Assembly: GCA_017937305.1 (NCBI GenBank)
Contig: JAGBDV010000009.1
Coordinates: 1 to 50,150 of the forward strand
Source of the DNA: Bacilli bacterium
Lineage (GTDB): Bacteria > Bacillota_I > Bacilli_A > ML615J-28 > CAG-313
Direction: 5' to 3'
Length of the DNA stretch: 50,150 nt
Shown here one piece after another: positions 26,728-34,836 of the stretch (within the stretch, counting starts at the first letter, position 1; each line of letters opens with the position of its first letter). A program made the translations under genes and the position numbers. Below the pieces are notes generated by a model. That model ran no database searches, was not told the origin of the DNA, and worked only from the letters and a program-made list of their open reading frames with translations.

Positions 26728-26827
26728 AAAATTTAGGAATTATATATTGAAAAATTTAGGATTTTAATAAATAAACATTTTGACATATTCCTTAAAGGTA
26801 TGAATATATATAAAAGAGGGGTATGTA

Positions 26828-27562
26828 ATGAAGGAATTAAAAAAGATAGAAGAAGAGATTAAGTATTATGATGAATGTTTTAATAATATATCCTATATTA
26901 ATAAAGAAAGAATTATTTTATTTATAAATCACTTAAAACATATTTTATTTCCTAAAGTTTTTAAATGTGAATATACAATTAAACAACTATATATAGAAAC
27001 TTTTGAAATACTGGCTTTTTTAGGCTTAGATAATAAATTAGAGATAGTAGATAGTTTTTTTGATAATTTAGTAGATATTAAGAAATTATTATTAAAAGAC
27101 ATTGAAAGTTTTAAATTACATGATCCTGCATGTAAAAGTGTAGAAGAAGTAGTACTTTTAGTAAATAGTTTTCATGCAGTATATGTATATAGAATAGCTC
27201 ATTTATTAGATACACTAAATGTACCATTTATCCCAAGAATACTTTCTGAATATGCACATTCTGTAACAGGAATTGATATTCATCCATCATGCAAAATTGG
27301 AGAAAATTTCTTTATTGACCATGGAACAGGAATAGTTATTGGAGAAACTTGTATTATTGGAAATAACGTATCTATATATCAAGGTGTTACTCTTGGTGCT
27401 AAATCGTTAAAAGAAGGATCTTTATTAAAAGGAATAAAAAGACATCCTACAATATGTGATAATGTAGTAATATATGCTAATGCGACCATTCTTGGTGGAG
27501 ATACTATTATCAAAGATAATAGTGTAATACCTGGTAACGCATTTATAACAAAAAGTAATTAA
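26828..27562 (+). CDS. cysE: Serine O-acetyltransferase
   Basis: 244 residues, starting after GAGGGGTAT. It acetylates serine with acetyl-CoA, supplying the substrate for CysK. The N-terminal helical region (1-115) leads into a left-handed beta-helix of hexapeptide repeats with the conserved H-P-S-C-K-I-G, F-F-I-D-H-G-T-G-I-V-I-G-E-T and G-V-T-L-G-A. It is of normal length for the form with the extended N-terminus. TTGACA at 26780-26785 with TATATA at 26805-26810 (19-base spacing) may be its own promoter; it could also be read from cysK. A direct repeat TGAAAAATTTAGGA lies in the gap. Confidence 0.93.
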   Translation: MKELKKIEEEIKYYDECFNNISYINKERIILFINHLKHILFPKVFKCEYTIKQLYIETFEILAFLGLDNKLEIVDSFFDNLVDIKKLLLKDIESFKLHDPACKSVEEVVLLVNSFHAVYVYRIAHLLDTLNVPFIPRILSEYAHSVTGIDIHPSCKIGENFFIDHGTGIVIGETCIIGNNVSIYQGVTLGAKSLKEGSLLKGIKRHPTICDNVVIYANATILGGDTIIKDNSVIPGNAFITKSN

Positions 27563-27637
27563 AAATTAAAAAAATAGGTCAAAAACTTATGAAAAACAAA
27601 TTATTGAAAATGATATCTATAGATTAAGTTTAAATAA

Positions 27638-27666
27638 TGGCAATTTTAATAATTATTTAGTATAAT
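27638..27666 (+). promoter_or_regulatory. Promoter of the flavin-reductase-like gene
   Basis: TGGCAA (27638-27643), 17 bases, TATAAT (27661-27666), about 33 bases before the start codon. Confidence 0.6.
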
Positions 27667-27698
27667 AATTATATATATAAATAAAGAGGAAATATAAT

Positions 27699-28142
27699 AT
27701 GAAATTTAGACCATTTAATCAAACAGTAAGTATTCTAGCATTTAAAAAAGAAAAAGAAATTTATGCTGCAACATATGCATGGTTTACACAAGTAGGGGAG
27801 GAAGAAGTAGTAGGCTTATTAGGTGAACAAAGTGTGACTACACATAACTTAAAAGTAGGAGATTATTGTGGAATTTCTGTATGTTCTAAAGAACAAAAAG
27901 ATGTTGCATTATACATTGGAGATACACATTCTAATGAAGTAGATAAATTACTTGGACTTCCATATTTTGTAGATTCTACAGGTGCAATAACTTTAAAAGG
28001 ATCTAAAGTAACAATGATTGCAAAAGTAGTTGATATTATTCATTTAAAAGGTATTGAAGCTGATTCATTAGTTTATTTTAAAGTAGTTGAATACCATGAT
28101 AATGAAAAATTAGAACACTTAACTATGAGTGATATTAGATAA
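27699..28142 (+). CDS. Flavin reductase-like (FMN-binding split barrel) protein
   Basis: 147 residues after an AAAGAGGAAA site. The pattern of an N-terminal strand with A-A-T-Y-A-W-F-T-Q-V, a central G-I-S-V-C-S strand followed by K-E-Q-K-D, a helix, then V-D-S-T-G-A-I-T-L-K-G-S and a closing V-V-E-Y-H fits flavoredoxin/flavin-reductase-like domain proteins, which bind FMN. Slightly shorter than typical (150-190). Despite its T-Y-A-W-F stretch it has no signal peptide and is not part of the SipW set. Substrate unknown. Confidence 0.6.
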   Translation: MKFRPFNQTVSILAFKKEKEIYAATYAWFTQVGEEEVVGLLGEQSVTTHNLKVGDYCGISVCSKEQKDVALYIGDTHSNEVDKLLGLPYFVDSTGAITLKGSKVTMIAKVVDIIHLKGIEADSLVYFKVVEYHDNEKLEHLTMSDIR

Positions 28143-28144
28143 TA

Positions 28145-28170
28145 AAACAACCATTAGGTTGTTTTTTTTT
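28145..28170 (+). terminator. Terminator after the flavin-reductase-like gene
   Basis: AAACAACC (28145-28152), ATTA, GGTTGTTT (28157-28164) and a run of T. Confidence 0.9.
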
Positions 28171-28177
28171 ATATTGA

Positions 28178-28206
28178 TTGTGAAATATGTAAAAATGTGA
28201 TATACT
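28178..28206 (+). promoter_or_regulatory. Promoter of the Na/Pi symporter gene
   Basis: TTGTGA (28178-28183), 17 bases, TATACT (28201-28206). Confidence 0.7.
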
Positions 28207-28231
28207 AATACCAAATGAGGTGATTTTTTAT

Positions 28232-29938
28232 ATGGTAGGTTATTGGATTGAAACTGTAATATTTATGTTTGCAGCAATTGGTGCATTATTACTTGGTTTT
28301 GAGTTACTTAGTTCAAATATTACAAAACTATGTCATTCAAGCTTAAAGAGATTATTTAATAAAACACAAAACAAAGCTATTATCGGTGTAGGTATTGGTG
28401 CTATTGCAACAGCAATTATGCAATCATCTGGTGCAACTACAGTAATGGTAGTAGGTTTTGTAAATACAGGATTAATCAATCTTGCTCAAGCAACAGCTTT
28501 AATCATGGGTGCTAATATCGGTACAACAATTACAGCACAACTTGCAGCACTTAGCTCATTTGACTTTGGTGCCTACGCAATATTAACAGCTGGCCTTGGA
28601 GCATTTATTACAATGCTTGGAAAAAAAGATAGAACTAAGACAGTTGGTAATGCACTTACAGGTTTTGGTATCTTATTCCTAGGTCTAGAATGTATGAGCC
28701 TAGCACTAAAAAATCCAGATAGTGATGGAAATTTAGTTGTATATGACACAATTAAAAATGTATTACAAAATGTTAATGGAACTGGTGCTTGGATTATCCT
28801 ATTCTTACTTGGTATCGTTCTTACAGCTGCAGTTCAATCATCATCTTTAATTACCACAATTATTATTCAACTAGTTGGTACAGGTATTTATATTGGTGCA
28901 GGTGATGATGCAACATGTCTTACAAATAATGTATTATTCTTAATATTAGGTTCTAATATTGGTTCATGTGTTACAGCACTTATGTCTTCTATGGGTGCAG
29001 GTACAAACGCAAAGCGTGCCAGTGTTATTCACCTTTTATTTAATACATTTGGTTCAGTTTTATTTGCAGTACTATTATTACTATGGCCTAATTTTATGGA
29101 AGTTACATTTGTTAAATGGTTCAAAGGTGAATCAACTCAAATTGCGATGTTCCATACATTCTTTAATTCAATTTGTACATTAATATTCCTACCATTTATT
29201 AATGTCTTCGTTAAATCATCTACTGCTCTAGTTAGAGAAAAAGCTCAAAAGCAAGAAGTTCATCGCCTTGTATATATTGATGACCGTATCTTAACTACAC
29301 CTTCAGTAGCAGTACATCAAGTAAGAAAAGAACTTGCACTAATGTATTCAAAATCAGTAGATGCACTTAATATTTCAATTGATGCATTCTTAAATAAAGA
29401 TGATGAAAAACGTGAAGTTGTTGACGCAAGAATTGAAGAATTAGAATTCACTAACAAACAAATCATTGAATTCATGGTTAAACTAACAAACCAAAATGTC
29501 GCATTTGAAGATGAATGCACATTATCTAGTTTCCATAGAACATTAAATGATATTTTACGTATCGCTGAAATTGGTGATAATGTTTGTAAATATGCCAAAT
29601 ATATGGTAAAACATGAACTTGAATTCTCATCTAATGTTATGGTACAACTTGGATTTATGAAAAATAAGATTAATCTATTATATGCTCAAACAGATGAAAT
29701 CTTTATGACTAAAAACTTAAATAAGATGAATCTTGCAGATGAACTTGAAGAAGAAATTGACCAAATGAGAAAAGACTTAATAGATGATCACTTTGATAGA
29801 CTAAATCGTGGTGAATGTAAACCTCAAAACAGTGGTGTATTTGTTAACTTAGTAAACAACTTAGAACGTGCTGCTGACCATATGATCTATATTGCATATT
29901 CAGTAAAAGAAGCTGCAGATCAAGCTAAAAATAAATAA
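28232..29938 (+). CDS. Na+/phosphate symporter with PhoU-like C-terminal domain
   Basis: 568 residues. ATG 28232 is ten bases after GAGGTGA; the GTG at 28220 lies within that site. Two repeated membrane halves carry the NptA/PNaS signatures, A-I-M-Q-S-S-G-A-T-T and A-A-V-Q-S-S-S-L-I-T-T, with G-A-N-I-G-T-T and G-S-N-I-G-S-C. About residues 1-335 are membrane; about 360-568 are helical and PhoU-like. This architecture is common in Bacillota. It imports phosphate with sodium. Stands alone between two terminators. Confidence 0.92.
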   Translation: MVGYWIETVIFMFAAIGALLLGFELLSSNITKLCHSSLKRLFNKTQNKAIIGVGIGAIATAIMQSSGATTVMVVGFVNTGLINLAQATALIMGANIGTTITAQLAALSSFDFGAYAILTAGLGAFITMLGKKDRTKTVGNALTGFGILFLGLECMSLALKNPDSDGNLVVYDTIKNVLQNVNGTGAWIILFLLGIVLTAAVQSSSLITTIIIQLVGTGIYIGAGDDATCLTNNVLFLILGSNIGSCVTALMSSMGAGTNAKRASVIHLLFNTFGSVLFAVLLLLWPNFMEVTFVKWFKGESTQIAMFHTFFNSICTLIFLPFINVFVKSSTALVREKAQKQEVHRLVYIDDRILTTPSVAVHQVRKELALMYSKSVDALNISIDAFLNKDDEKREVVDARIEELEFTNKQIIEFMVKLTNQNVAFEDECTLSSFHRTLNDILRIAEIGDNVCKYAKYMVKHELEFSSNVMVQLGFMKNKINLLYAQTDEIFMTKNLNKMNLADELEEEIDQMRKDLIDDHFDRLNRGECKPQNSGVFVNLVNNLERAADHMIYIAYSVKEAADQAKNK

Positions 29939-29940
29939 TG

Positions 29941-29971
29941 AAAGTTCAAGGAATTTCCTTGAACTTTTTTA
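29941..29971 (+). terminator. Terminator after the Na/Pi symporter gene
   Basis: AAAGTTCAAGGAA (29941-29953) pairs directly with TTTCCTTGAACTTT and runs into T residues. Confidence 0.9.
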
Positions 29972-29993
29972 AAAGAAAAATAGAGTTTAAAGG

Positions 29994-30341
29994 GTGAAAC
30001 AAGAATATAAGAATCATTTTATAAAACCAGAGTTTTATGATATGGGGAATTTTTTTGTTGTGAAGTTACCTAATATTAATTATAAAAGTAAAATTGACCA
30101 AATAAATGACCAAATAAAATCAAGTGACGAAATAACTATATTGAGAAAATCTATATTATTAATTATTAAAAAACATCCTGGTATAAAGGTTAATGAAATT
30201 TTGGAACAATTAGTTTGTATGAATATTTATACAAGTATAACCGCTATTCAAAATCAACTACGAAGAAAGTTAAGCAAGTATGTTGTTTATAAAGGGTCAA
30301 GAAAAACAGGAGGTTATTATTATAAAAAAGATGTAAATTGA
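29994..30341 (+). pseudogene. C-terminal remnant of a COG2865/AlbA_2-type regulator
   Basis: 115 residues from a GTG. F-I-K-P-E-F-Y-D-M-G-N-F-F-V-V-K-L-P-N at the start resembles the end of the HATPase_c_4 region in COG2865 (Schlafen AlbA_2) regulators. A winged-helix segment follows (I-L-L-I-I-K-K-H-P-G-I-K-V-N-E-I-L). Those proteins are usually about 400-500 residues. The part before this is missing: a terminator of the previous gene lies only 23 bases upstream. No good ribosome binding site. I take it as a decayed fragment, though a small wHTH protein is possible. Confidence 0.55.
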
Positions 30342-30419
30342 AAAGAGTACAATAATGATTCTCACTTTTTGTAAAATTTTTTCATCAAATGAGATATGGT
30401 ATTATTACTAATTTAATGA

Positions 30420-30442
30420 TATAATATTAGTGTAACGTTACA
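30420..30442 (+). promoter_or_regulatory. -10 box and palindromic operator of the XRE regulator
   Basis: TATAAT at 30420-30425, with a weak -35 (TGGTAT, 30397-30402). TGTAACGTTACA (30431-30442) is a perfect 12-base palindrome at the expected transcription start, ideally placed for autorepression by the HTH protein encoded next. Confidence 0.65.
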
Positions 30443-30468
30443 ATATATTTAAAATTTAGGAGTAAAAT

Positions 30469-31566
30469 ATGGATTTAGGAAATAAAATAAGGGAATTAAG
30501 ATTAAAGAAAAACTATACTCAAGAAGATCTAGCAAACATTCTAGGTACATCTATTCAATCAATTTCAAGATGGGAAAATGGAGCGACATACCCTGATATT
30601 AGTTTATTACCGCTTATTGCAAGTACATTTAATGTAACAGTTGATTATCTTCTTGGTGCTGATATTATTCATAATACAAAAATATTAGAAGAAATAAAAA
30701 AGCAAGTTAAAGAATATCGTAGAGTTGGTAATAATGTTAAGTGCTATGAATATGTAAAAGAAATGTATGAAAAATATCCTAGTATTGAAGAATTACAGTT
30801 AATATTTGCAGAGGTGTGTTTTGAAGCTGGAAACTTTAATAAAAGTTATACTGAAGAAGGAATAGTTGTCGCTAAAAAAGTTCTTGAAACTACCCTTGAT
30901 GAAGATATAAAATTTAAGGCAGCAGATATTTTGTTTTATCTATATCTAAAAAACGATCGAAAAGATAAGGAAAGATTAAAAGAAGTATATGAAAAGTATT
31001 TAAAAAAATATCTTAGAAAAGATTATTATAAAGATGATATTTTAGTAGGCGATGAATTACTTAAATATTATCAAAAAGAATCTTTATCTCTGCTTTCATC
31101 TTTTTGGAGTATCTTAATGGGACTTTATAATGATAATTTATATACCAAAGAAGAACTTGTTGATGTATTTAAAAAATTTAACATTGTGGGAAAAACTTTA
31201 TTTGATAATGAAGACTACGATTTAGAGACTATATGGCTTTTACATACAATTAATGACCGCATCGCAAGACTTTATGTAAAACTTAATGATTTTGATAATG
31301 CGTGCATATATCTCAATATTGCTGCAGATTATGCGATTATGCACGATACAAGAGAAGATAATATTAAACATACTTCATTATTATTTAATAAACTAGAAGA
31401 TAAAAGAGATGACATATCATGGAGTGGCAATTTAGATGAATTTGGTAATCAATGTTTTGAAATGTTGTATAACTTAAAAAGACCTGTGTTTGATCCGATG
31501 AGAGAAGATTCTAGATTTAAAGATATCATAGATAAATTATCAAAATATAGTAAACAATATAATTAA
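30469..31566 (+). CDS. XRE-family HTH regulator with helical repeat C-terminus
   Basis: 365 residues after AGGAGT. Residues 1-62 are a canonical XRE helix-turn-helix (L-R-L-K-K-N-Y-T-Q-E-D-L-A to S-I-S-R-W-E-N-G and V-T-V-D-Y-L-L-G). The remainder is helical and TPR-like and could sense a ligand or partner. No effector is recognised. The perfect palindrome over its own start site suggests self-regulation. The neighbouring toxin-antitoxin unit has its own promoter. Confidence 0.85.
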   Translation: MDLGNKIRELRLKKNYTQEDLANILGTSIQSISRWENGATYPDISLLPLIASTFNVTVDYLLGADIIHNTKILEEIKKQVKEYRRVGNNVKCYEYVKEMYEKYPSIEELQLIFAEVCFEAGNFNKSYTEEGIVVAKKVLETTLDEDIKFKAADILFYLYLKNDRKDKERLKEVYEKYLKKYLRKDYYKDDILVGDELLKYYQKESLSLLSSFWSILMGLYNDNLYTKEELVDVFKKFNIVGKTLFDNEDYDLETIWLLHTINDRIARLYVKLNDFDNACIYLNIAADYAIMHDTREDNIKHTSLLFNKLEDKRDDISWSGNLDEFGNQCFEMLYNLKRPVFDPMREDSRFKDIIDKLSKYSKQYN

Positions 31567-31593
31567 AATTATATAAAATTCTATAAAAAGCTC

Positions 31594-31630
31594 TTGACAA
31601 AATACCTTAATTATGGTATAATATTGGTAT
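31594..31630 (+). promoter_or_regulatory. Promoter/operator of the toxin-antitoxin pair
   Basis: TTGACA (31594-31599), 17 bases, TATAAT (31617-31622). ATACC (31603-31607) and GGTAT (31615-31619) form an inverted repeat within it and GGTAT recurs at 31626, as expected for repression by the YefM-type antitoxin. Confidence 0.8.
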
Positions 31631-31649
31631 AAAAAGAAAGGAGATTATT

Positions 31650-31925
31650 ATGAATTTTGTACCGAAGGTTATACCTATTAACGAACTTAAAAATACTGGA
31701 AATATTTCTAGAATTTGTAAAGAAAGTAATGTACCAATTATAATAACTAAAAATGGTTATGGCGATATGGTATTAATGAACATTGAATTTTATGAGTCTC
31801 TTATCGAAAGAATAAACACAACAATTTTATTAAACGAAGCATTAAACGATCCAAAAAGAGAAGAAGGAAGACAAGACTTTAATGAATTTATGGATGGTTT
31901 AATAAATGATGACGAAGAAGAATAA
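31650..31925 (+). CDS. Phd/YefM-type antitoxin
   Basis: 91 residues after AAAGGAG. N-terminal DNA-binding fold of the Phd/YefM type (V-I-P-I-N-E-L-K-N-T-G-N-I-S, then P-I-I-I-T-K-N-G-Y-G-D-M-V-L-M). An acidic C-terminal tail normally wraps the toxin. It overlaps the toxin start by about 20 bases, a typical coupled toxin-antitoxin layout. Confidence 0.9.
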   Translation: MNFVPKVIPINELKNTGNISRICKESNVPIIITKNGYGDMVLMNIEFYESLIERINTTILLNEALNDPKREEGRQDFNEFMDGLINDDEEE

Positions 31926-32232
31926 AATATTTATTGAAAACACAGCAAGACGAGATATTAATTCTATTTATAGTTTTTATGAATTTAATTATGGTAAGAC
32001 TTATTCTAAAAAGTATATGAAAACATTTAAAAATAAAATTAATATTTTATGTGAATTTCCCTATATTGGTGTTTTAACTGATTATGATACCACAATTGAT
32101 GTAGATATTAGAAAAATTATTGTTGGAAGATATAGTGTGTATTATATGTTTTTAGAAGAAAGTAATAAAGTAATAATAATAAGAATAATAGAGCAAAAAC
32201 TAAATCAATTTGATGATAATGAAATTGCGTAA
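31906..32232 (+). CDS. ParE/RelE-superfamily toxin
   Basis: 108 residues (ATG at 31906 or 31909). I-E-N-T-A-R-R-D-I-N-S-I-Y-S-F-Y at the start and V-D-I-R-K-I-I-V-G-R-Y-S-V-Y-Y-M near the end are typical of ParE/RelE-fold toxins. Whether it targets gyrase (ParE) or mRNA (RelE) cannot be told from this. It is intact and lies directly after its antitoxin. Confidence 0.87.
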   Translation: MMTKKNKIFIENTARRDINSIYSFYEFNYGKTYSKKYMKTFKNKINILCEFPYIGVLTDYDTTIDVDIRKIIVGRYSVYYMFLEESNKVIIIRIIEQKLNQFDDNEIA

Positions 32233-32269
32233 AACGATTTAATTACCATTTATAAAGAGTGGATATTAT

Positions 32270-32298
32270 TTGACAAAATAGTAAAAAACGTATATAAT
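32270..32298 (+). promoter_or_regulatory. Promoter of the thrS leader
   Basis: TTGACA (32270-32275), 17 bases, TATAAT (32293-32298): full consensus, just before the T-box. Confidence 0.88.
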
Positions 32299-32304
32299 AT
32301 TAAT

Positions 32305-32576
32305 ATAAAAAAATAATAAACGTTGAACAGGATACGATTATTAGATGCGTGTTTAAAAGTGAGGTAGGATAGTGAGAACTACTAAATAATGGCTAATAGT
32401 TACTCCCTGCGAGTTTTCTTTAGAAATAAAGAACGTAAATCTGCGTTAAAGATATTAAAGGGCATAAGAGTTTTCTTATGAACTAAGGTGGTACCGCGCC
32501 TGTTTAGTTAAAGCCTGCTAAACATACGTCCTTAGATAAATGTATTTTTTTAATATATTATCTAAGGCTTTTTATA
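32305..32576 (+). promoter_or_regulatory. T-box riboswitch (threonine) with terminator
   Basis: AAGGTGGTACCGCG (32485-32498) is the T-box antiterminator sequence that binds the uncharged tRNA 3' end. Stem I spans about 32320-32420. Its specifier region reads GTGAGA-ACT-ACT (32372-32383), so the triplet is a threonine codon in either of two adjacent registers. The terminator stem is CCTTAGATAA (32530-32539) with TTATCTAAGG (32558-32567) and CTTTTTAT. Uncharged tRNA-Thr should switch the downstream gene on. Confidence 0.95.
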
Positions 32577-32596
32577 TTATTTGGAGGTATATAAAA

Positions 32597-34501
32597 ATGA
32601 TTAAAATTACATTCCCTGACCTTTCTGTAAAAGAATTTGAATGTGGAATTACTGCGGAAAAAATTGCTGAAACAATTTCTTCTAGTCTTGCTAAAAAATG
32701 TATTATTGCAAAAGTAAATGATGAACTATATGATATGAGTCGTCCTATTGTTGTTGATGCAAAATTAGAACTTTTAACTGATGTATCAAGTTATTATGAT
32801 TTACTTAACCACTCATGTGCACACTTACTTGCATGGGCATTAAAAGAATTATATCCAAACGCTATGTTTGGTGTAGGTCCTGCTATTGAAGAAGGATTCT
32901 ATTATGATGTTGATTTAGGTGATGTTAAACTAACAGAAGAAGATTTACCAAAAATCGAAAAGAAAATGGCTGCACTTGTTGCAAGTGGAGAAAAGATTAA
33001 ACGTTTTGAAGTGTCTAAAGAAGAAGCTTTAAACTTATTTAAAGATGATATTTATAAAACTGAATTAATTAATGAATTACCAGAGGGTTCTGTTATTACT
33101 GTTTATGAAGAAGGTAGTTATAAAGATTTATGTCGGGGACCACATGTATCAAGTGTTAAATTCTTAAAGAACTTTAAACTTCTTGCATGTAGTGGTGCAT
33201 ACTGGAGAGGTGATTCTAATCGCCAAATGTTACAAAGAGTATATGGTACTTGTTTTGGAACAGCTGAAGAATTAAAAGAACATCTTCATAACTTAGAAGA
33301 AAGAAAAAAACGTGACCATAGAAAACTAGGTAAAGAACTAGGGCTTTTCATGATGAGTGAATATGGACCAGGTTTCCCATTCTGGCTACCTAATGGTATG
33401 ACGCTTAAAAATACACTAGTAGGATTTTGGACTGATATTCATACTAAACATGGATATAAGTTTATTCAAACTCCTACAATGTTAAATAGAGAACTTTGGG
33501 AAACTAGTGGACACTGGTTTAACTATAAAGAAAATATGTATACATCAACTATTGATGATGCAGAATTTGCAATTAAACCAATGAACTGTCCAGGTGGTAT
33601 GCTTGTTTATAAAAACGATATTCATTCATATCGTGACTTCCCACTACGTCTTGGTGAACTAGGTCTTGTACACCGTCATGAAGCAAGTGGTGCTTTAAGT
33701 GGTTTATTTAGAGTTAGAACATTTACTCAAGATGATGCACATATCTTTATGACAGAAGATCAAATTAGAGATGAAATTGCTGAAATCATTCTTCTTTATA
33801 AAAAAGTTTATTCAGTATTTAACCTAAACTTCCACATTGAACTTTCAACTAGACCTTTAGATAAATATATTGGTGAAATTGCAGTATGGGATAAAGCAGA
33901 AATTGCTTTAGCAGAAGCTTGCAAAAAAGCAGGATTTGATTATAAACTAAATCCAGGAGATGGAGCATTCTATGGACCTAAACTTGACTTTAAACTAAGA
34001 GATTCAATGAACCGTATTTGGCAATGTGGTACAATCCAACTTGATATGAATTTACCTGAAAGATTTGATTTAACATATATTGCAGAAGATGGAAGTAAGA
34101 AACGTCCTATTATGATTCATAGAGCTTTATTTGGATCTTTAGAAAGATTTATTGGTATCTTAATTGAACACTATGGTGGCGCATTCCCTACATGGCTTGC
34201 TCCAGTGCAAATTAAGATTATTCCAGTTAATAATGAATTCCATCTAGAATACGCAAAAGAAGTATTTAAAAAGTTAGAAGACTTAGGCATTAGATGTGAA
34301 ATCGATGATCGTGATGAAAAACTAGGATATAAGATGCGTGAAGCTCAAATGAAAAAGATTCCTTATCAACTAGTACTTGGTGATAAAGAAGTAGAATCAG
34401 GGTCAGTTAATGCACGTAAATACGGTGAACAAGCTCAAAATGCTTATGCACTTGATGAATTTATTACAATGCTTCTTGATGAAGTTAAAAATTTAAAATA
34501 A
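32597..34501 (+). CDS. thrS: Threonyl-tRNA synthetase
   Basis: 634 residues. ATG 32597 follows GGAGGT (32583-32588); the longer frame from 32540 lies in the T-box terminator. It charges tRNA-Thr. Order: TGS domain (1-60), editing domain with H-S-C-A-H, class II core with N-C-P-G-G-M, motif 2 R-H-E-A-S-G and D-D-A-H-I-F, motif 3 near I-M-I-H-R-A-L-F-G-S, and an anticodon-binding domain from about 535. Full length. Confidence 0.97.
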   Translation: MIKITFPDLSVKEFECGITAEKIAETISSSLAKKCIIAKVNDELYDMSRPIVVDAKLELLTDVSSYYDLLNHSCAHLLAWALKELYPNAMFGVGPAIEEGFYYDVDLGDVKLTEEDLPKIEKKMAALVASGEKIKRFEVSKEEALNLFKDDIYKTELINELPEGSVITVYEEGSYKDLCRGPHVSSVKFLKNFKLLACSGAYWRGDSNRQMLQRVYGTCFGTAEELKEHLHNLEERKKRDHRKLGKELGLFMMSEYGPGFPFWLPNGMTLKNTLVGFWTDIHTKHGYKFIQTPTMLNRELWETSGHWFNYKENMYTSTIDDAEFAIKPMNCPGGMLVYKNDIHSYRDFPLRLGELGLVHRHEASGALSGLFRVRTFTQDDAHIFMTEDQIRDEIAEIILLYKKVYSVFNLNFHIELSTRPLDKYIGEIAVWDKAEIALAEACKKAGFDYKLNPGDGAFYGPKLDFKLRDSMNRIWQCGTIQLDMNLPERFDLTYIAEDGSKKRPIMIHRALFGSLERFIGILIEHYGGAFPTWLAPVQIKIIPVNNEFHLEYAKEVFKKLEDLGIRCEIDDRDEKLGYKMREAQMKKIPYQLVLGDKEVESGSVNARKYGEQAQNAYALDEFITMLLDEVKNLK

Positions 34502-34517
34502 AATAATATATATAAAT

Positions 34518-34556
34518 GGTGTATCTAGATATTAAATTATCTATACACCTTTTGTA
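34518..34556 (+). terminator. Terminator after thrS
   Basis: GGTGTATCTAGATA and TTATCTATACACC form a stem with a small internal mismatch, followed by TTTTG. The rest of the gap to 34747 holds two hairpins, listed separately. Confidence 0.75.
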
Positions 34557-34585
34557 TTTAATTTGACAAATAAAGTCAAAATAAA

Positions 34586-34670
34586 GCTTAAATTTAATAT
34601 TTTAATTTAAGTTTGTCTAATTATTCACACTAAACTAATCTTTTAAAAATATGGCTTTATTAAGCCATAA
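34586..34670. other. Two hairpins in the thrS-potA gap
   Basis: CTTAAATT/AATTTAAG (about 34588-34612) and the perfect TATGGCTT-TATT-AAGCCATA (34651-34670). Neither is followed by a T-run, so they are not intrinsic terminators. They lie upstream of the potA promoter. Role unknown. Confidence 0.4.
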
Positions 34671-34747
34671 AATTGAAGGGGTAAAACCATTAAAAAATAT
34701 AAGTAAACATTGTATTTTTTTAACATTTAAAAAAATTATTTTATTAC

Positions 34748-34775
34748 TTGCATATTTATAAAATAAGAGTATAAT
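34748..34775 (+). promoter_or_regulatory. Promoter of the pot operon
   Basis: TTGCAT (34748-34753), 16 bases, TATAAT (34770-34775). Confidence 0.7.
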
Positions 34776-34836
34776 AGAGCTATAATTATATGCATATTAT
34801 GATTTAAAATTTAGTGATTTAAGGAGGAATAATACT

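Noticed and set aside
27756..27790. T-Y-A-W-F in the flavin-reductase-like protein
   Set aside because: It looks like the SipW-substrate motif but the preceding residues are charged, not a signal peptide, and the rest fits an FMN-binding cytoplasmic protein.
32540..32596. Longer N-terminus for threonyl-tRNA synthetase
   Set aside because: It lies in the T-box terminator, and the TGS domain begins at the ATG at 32597 behind GGAGGT.
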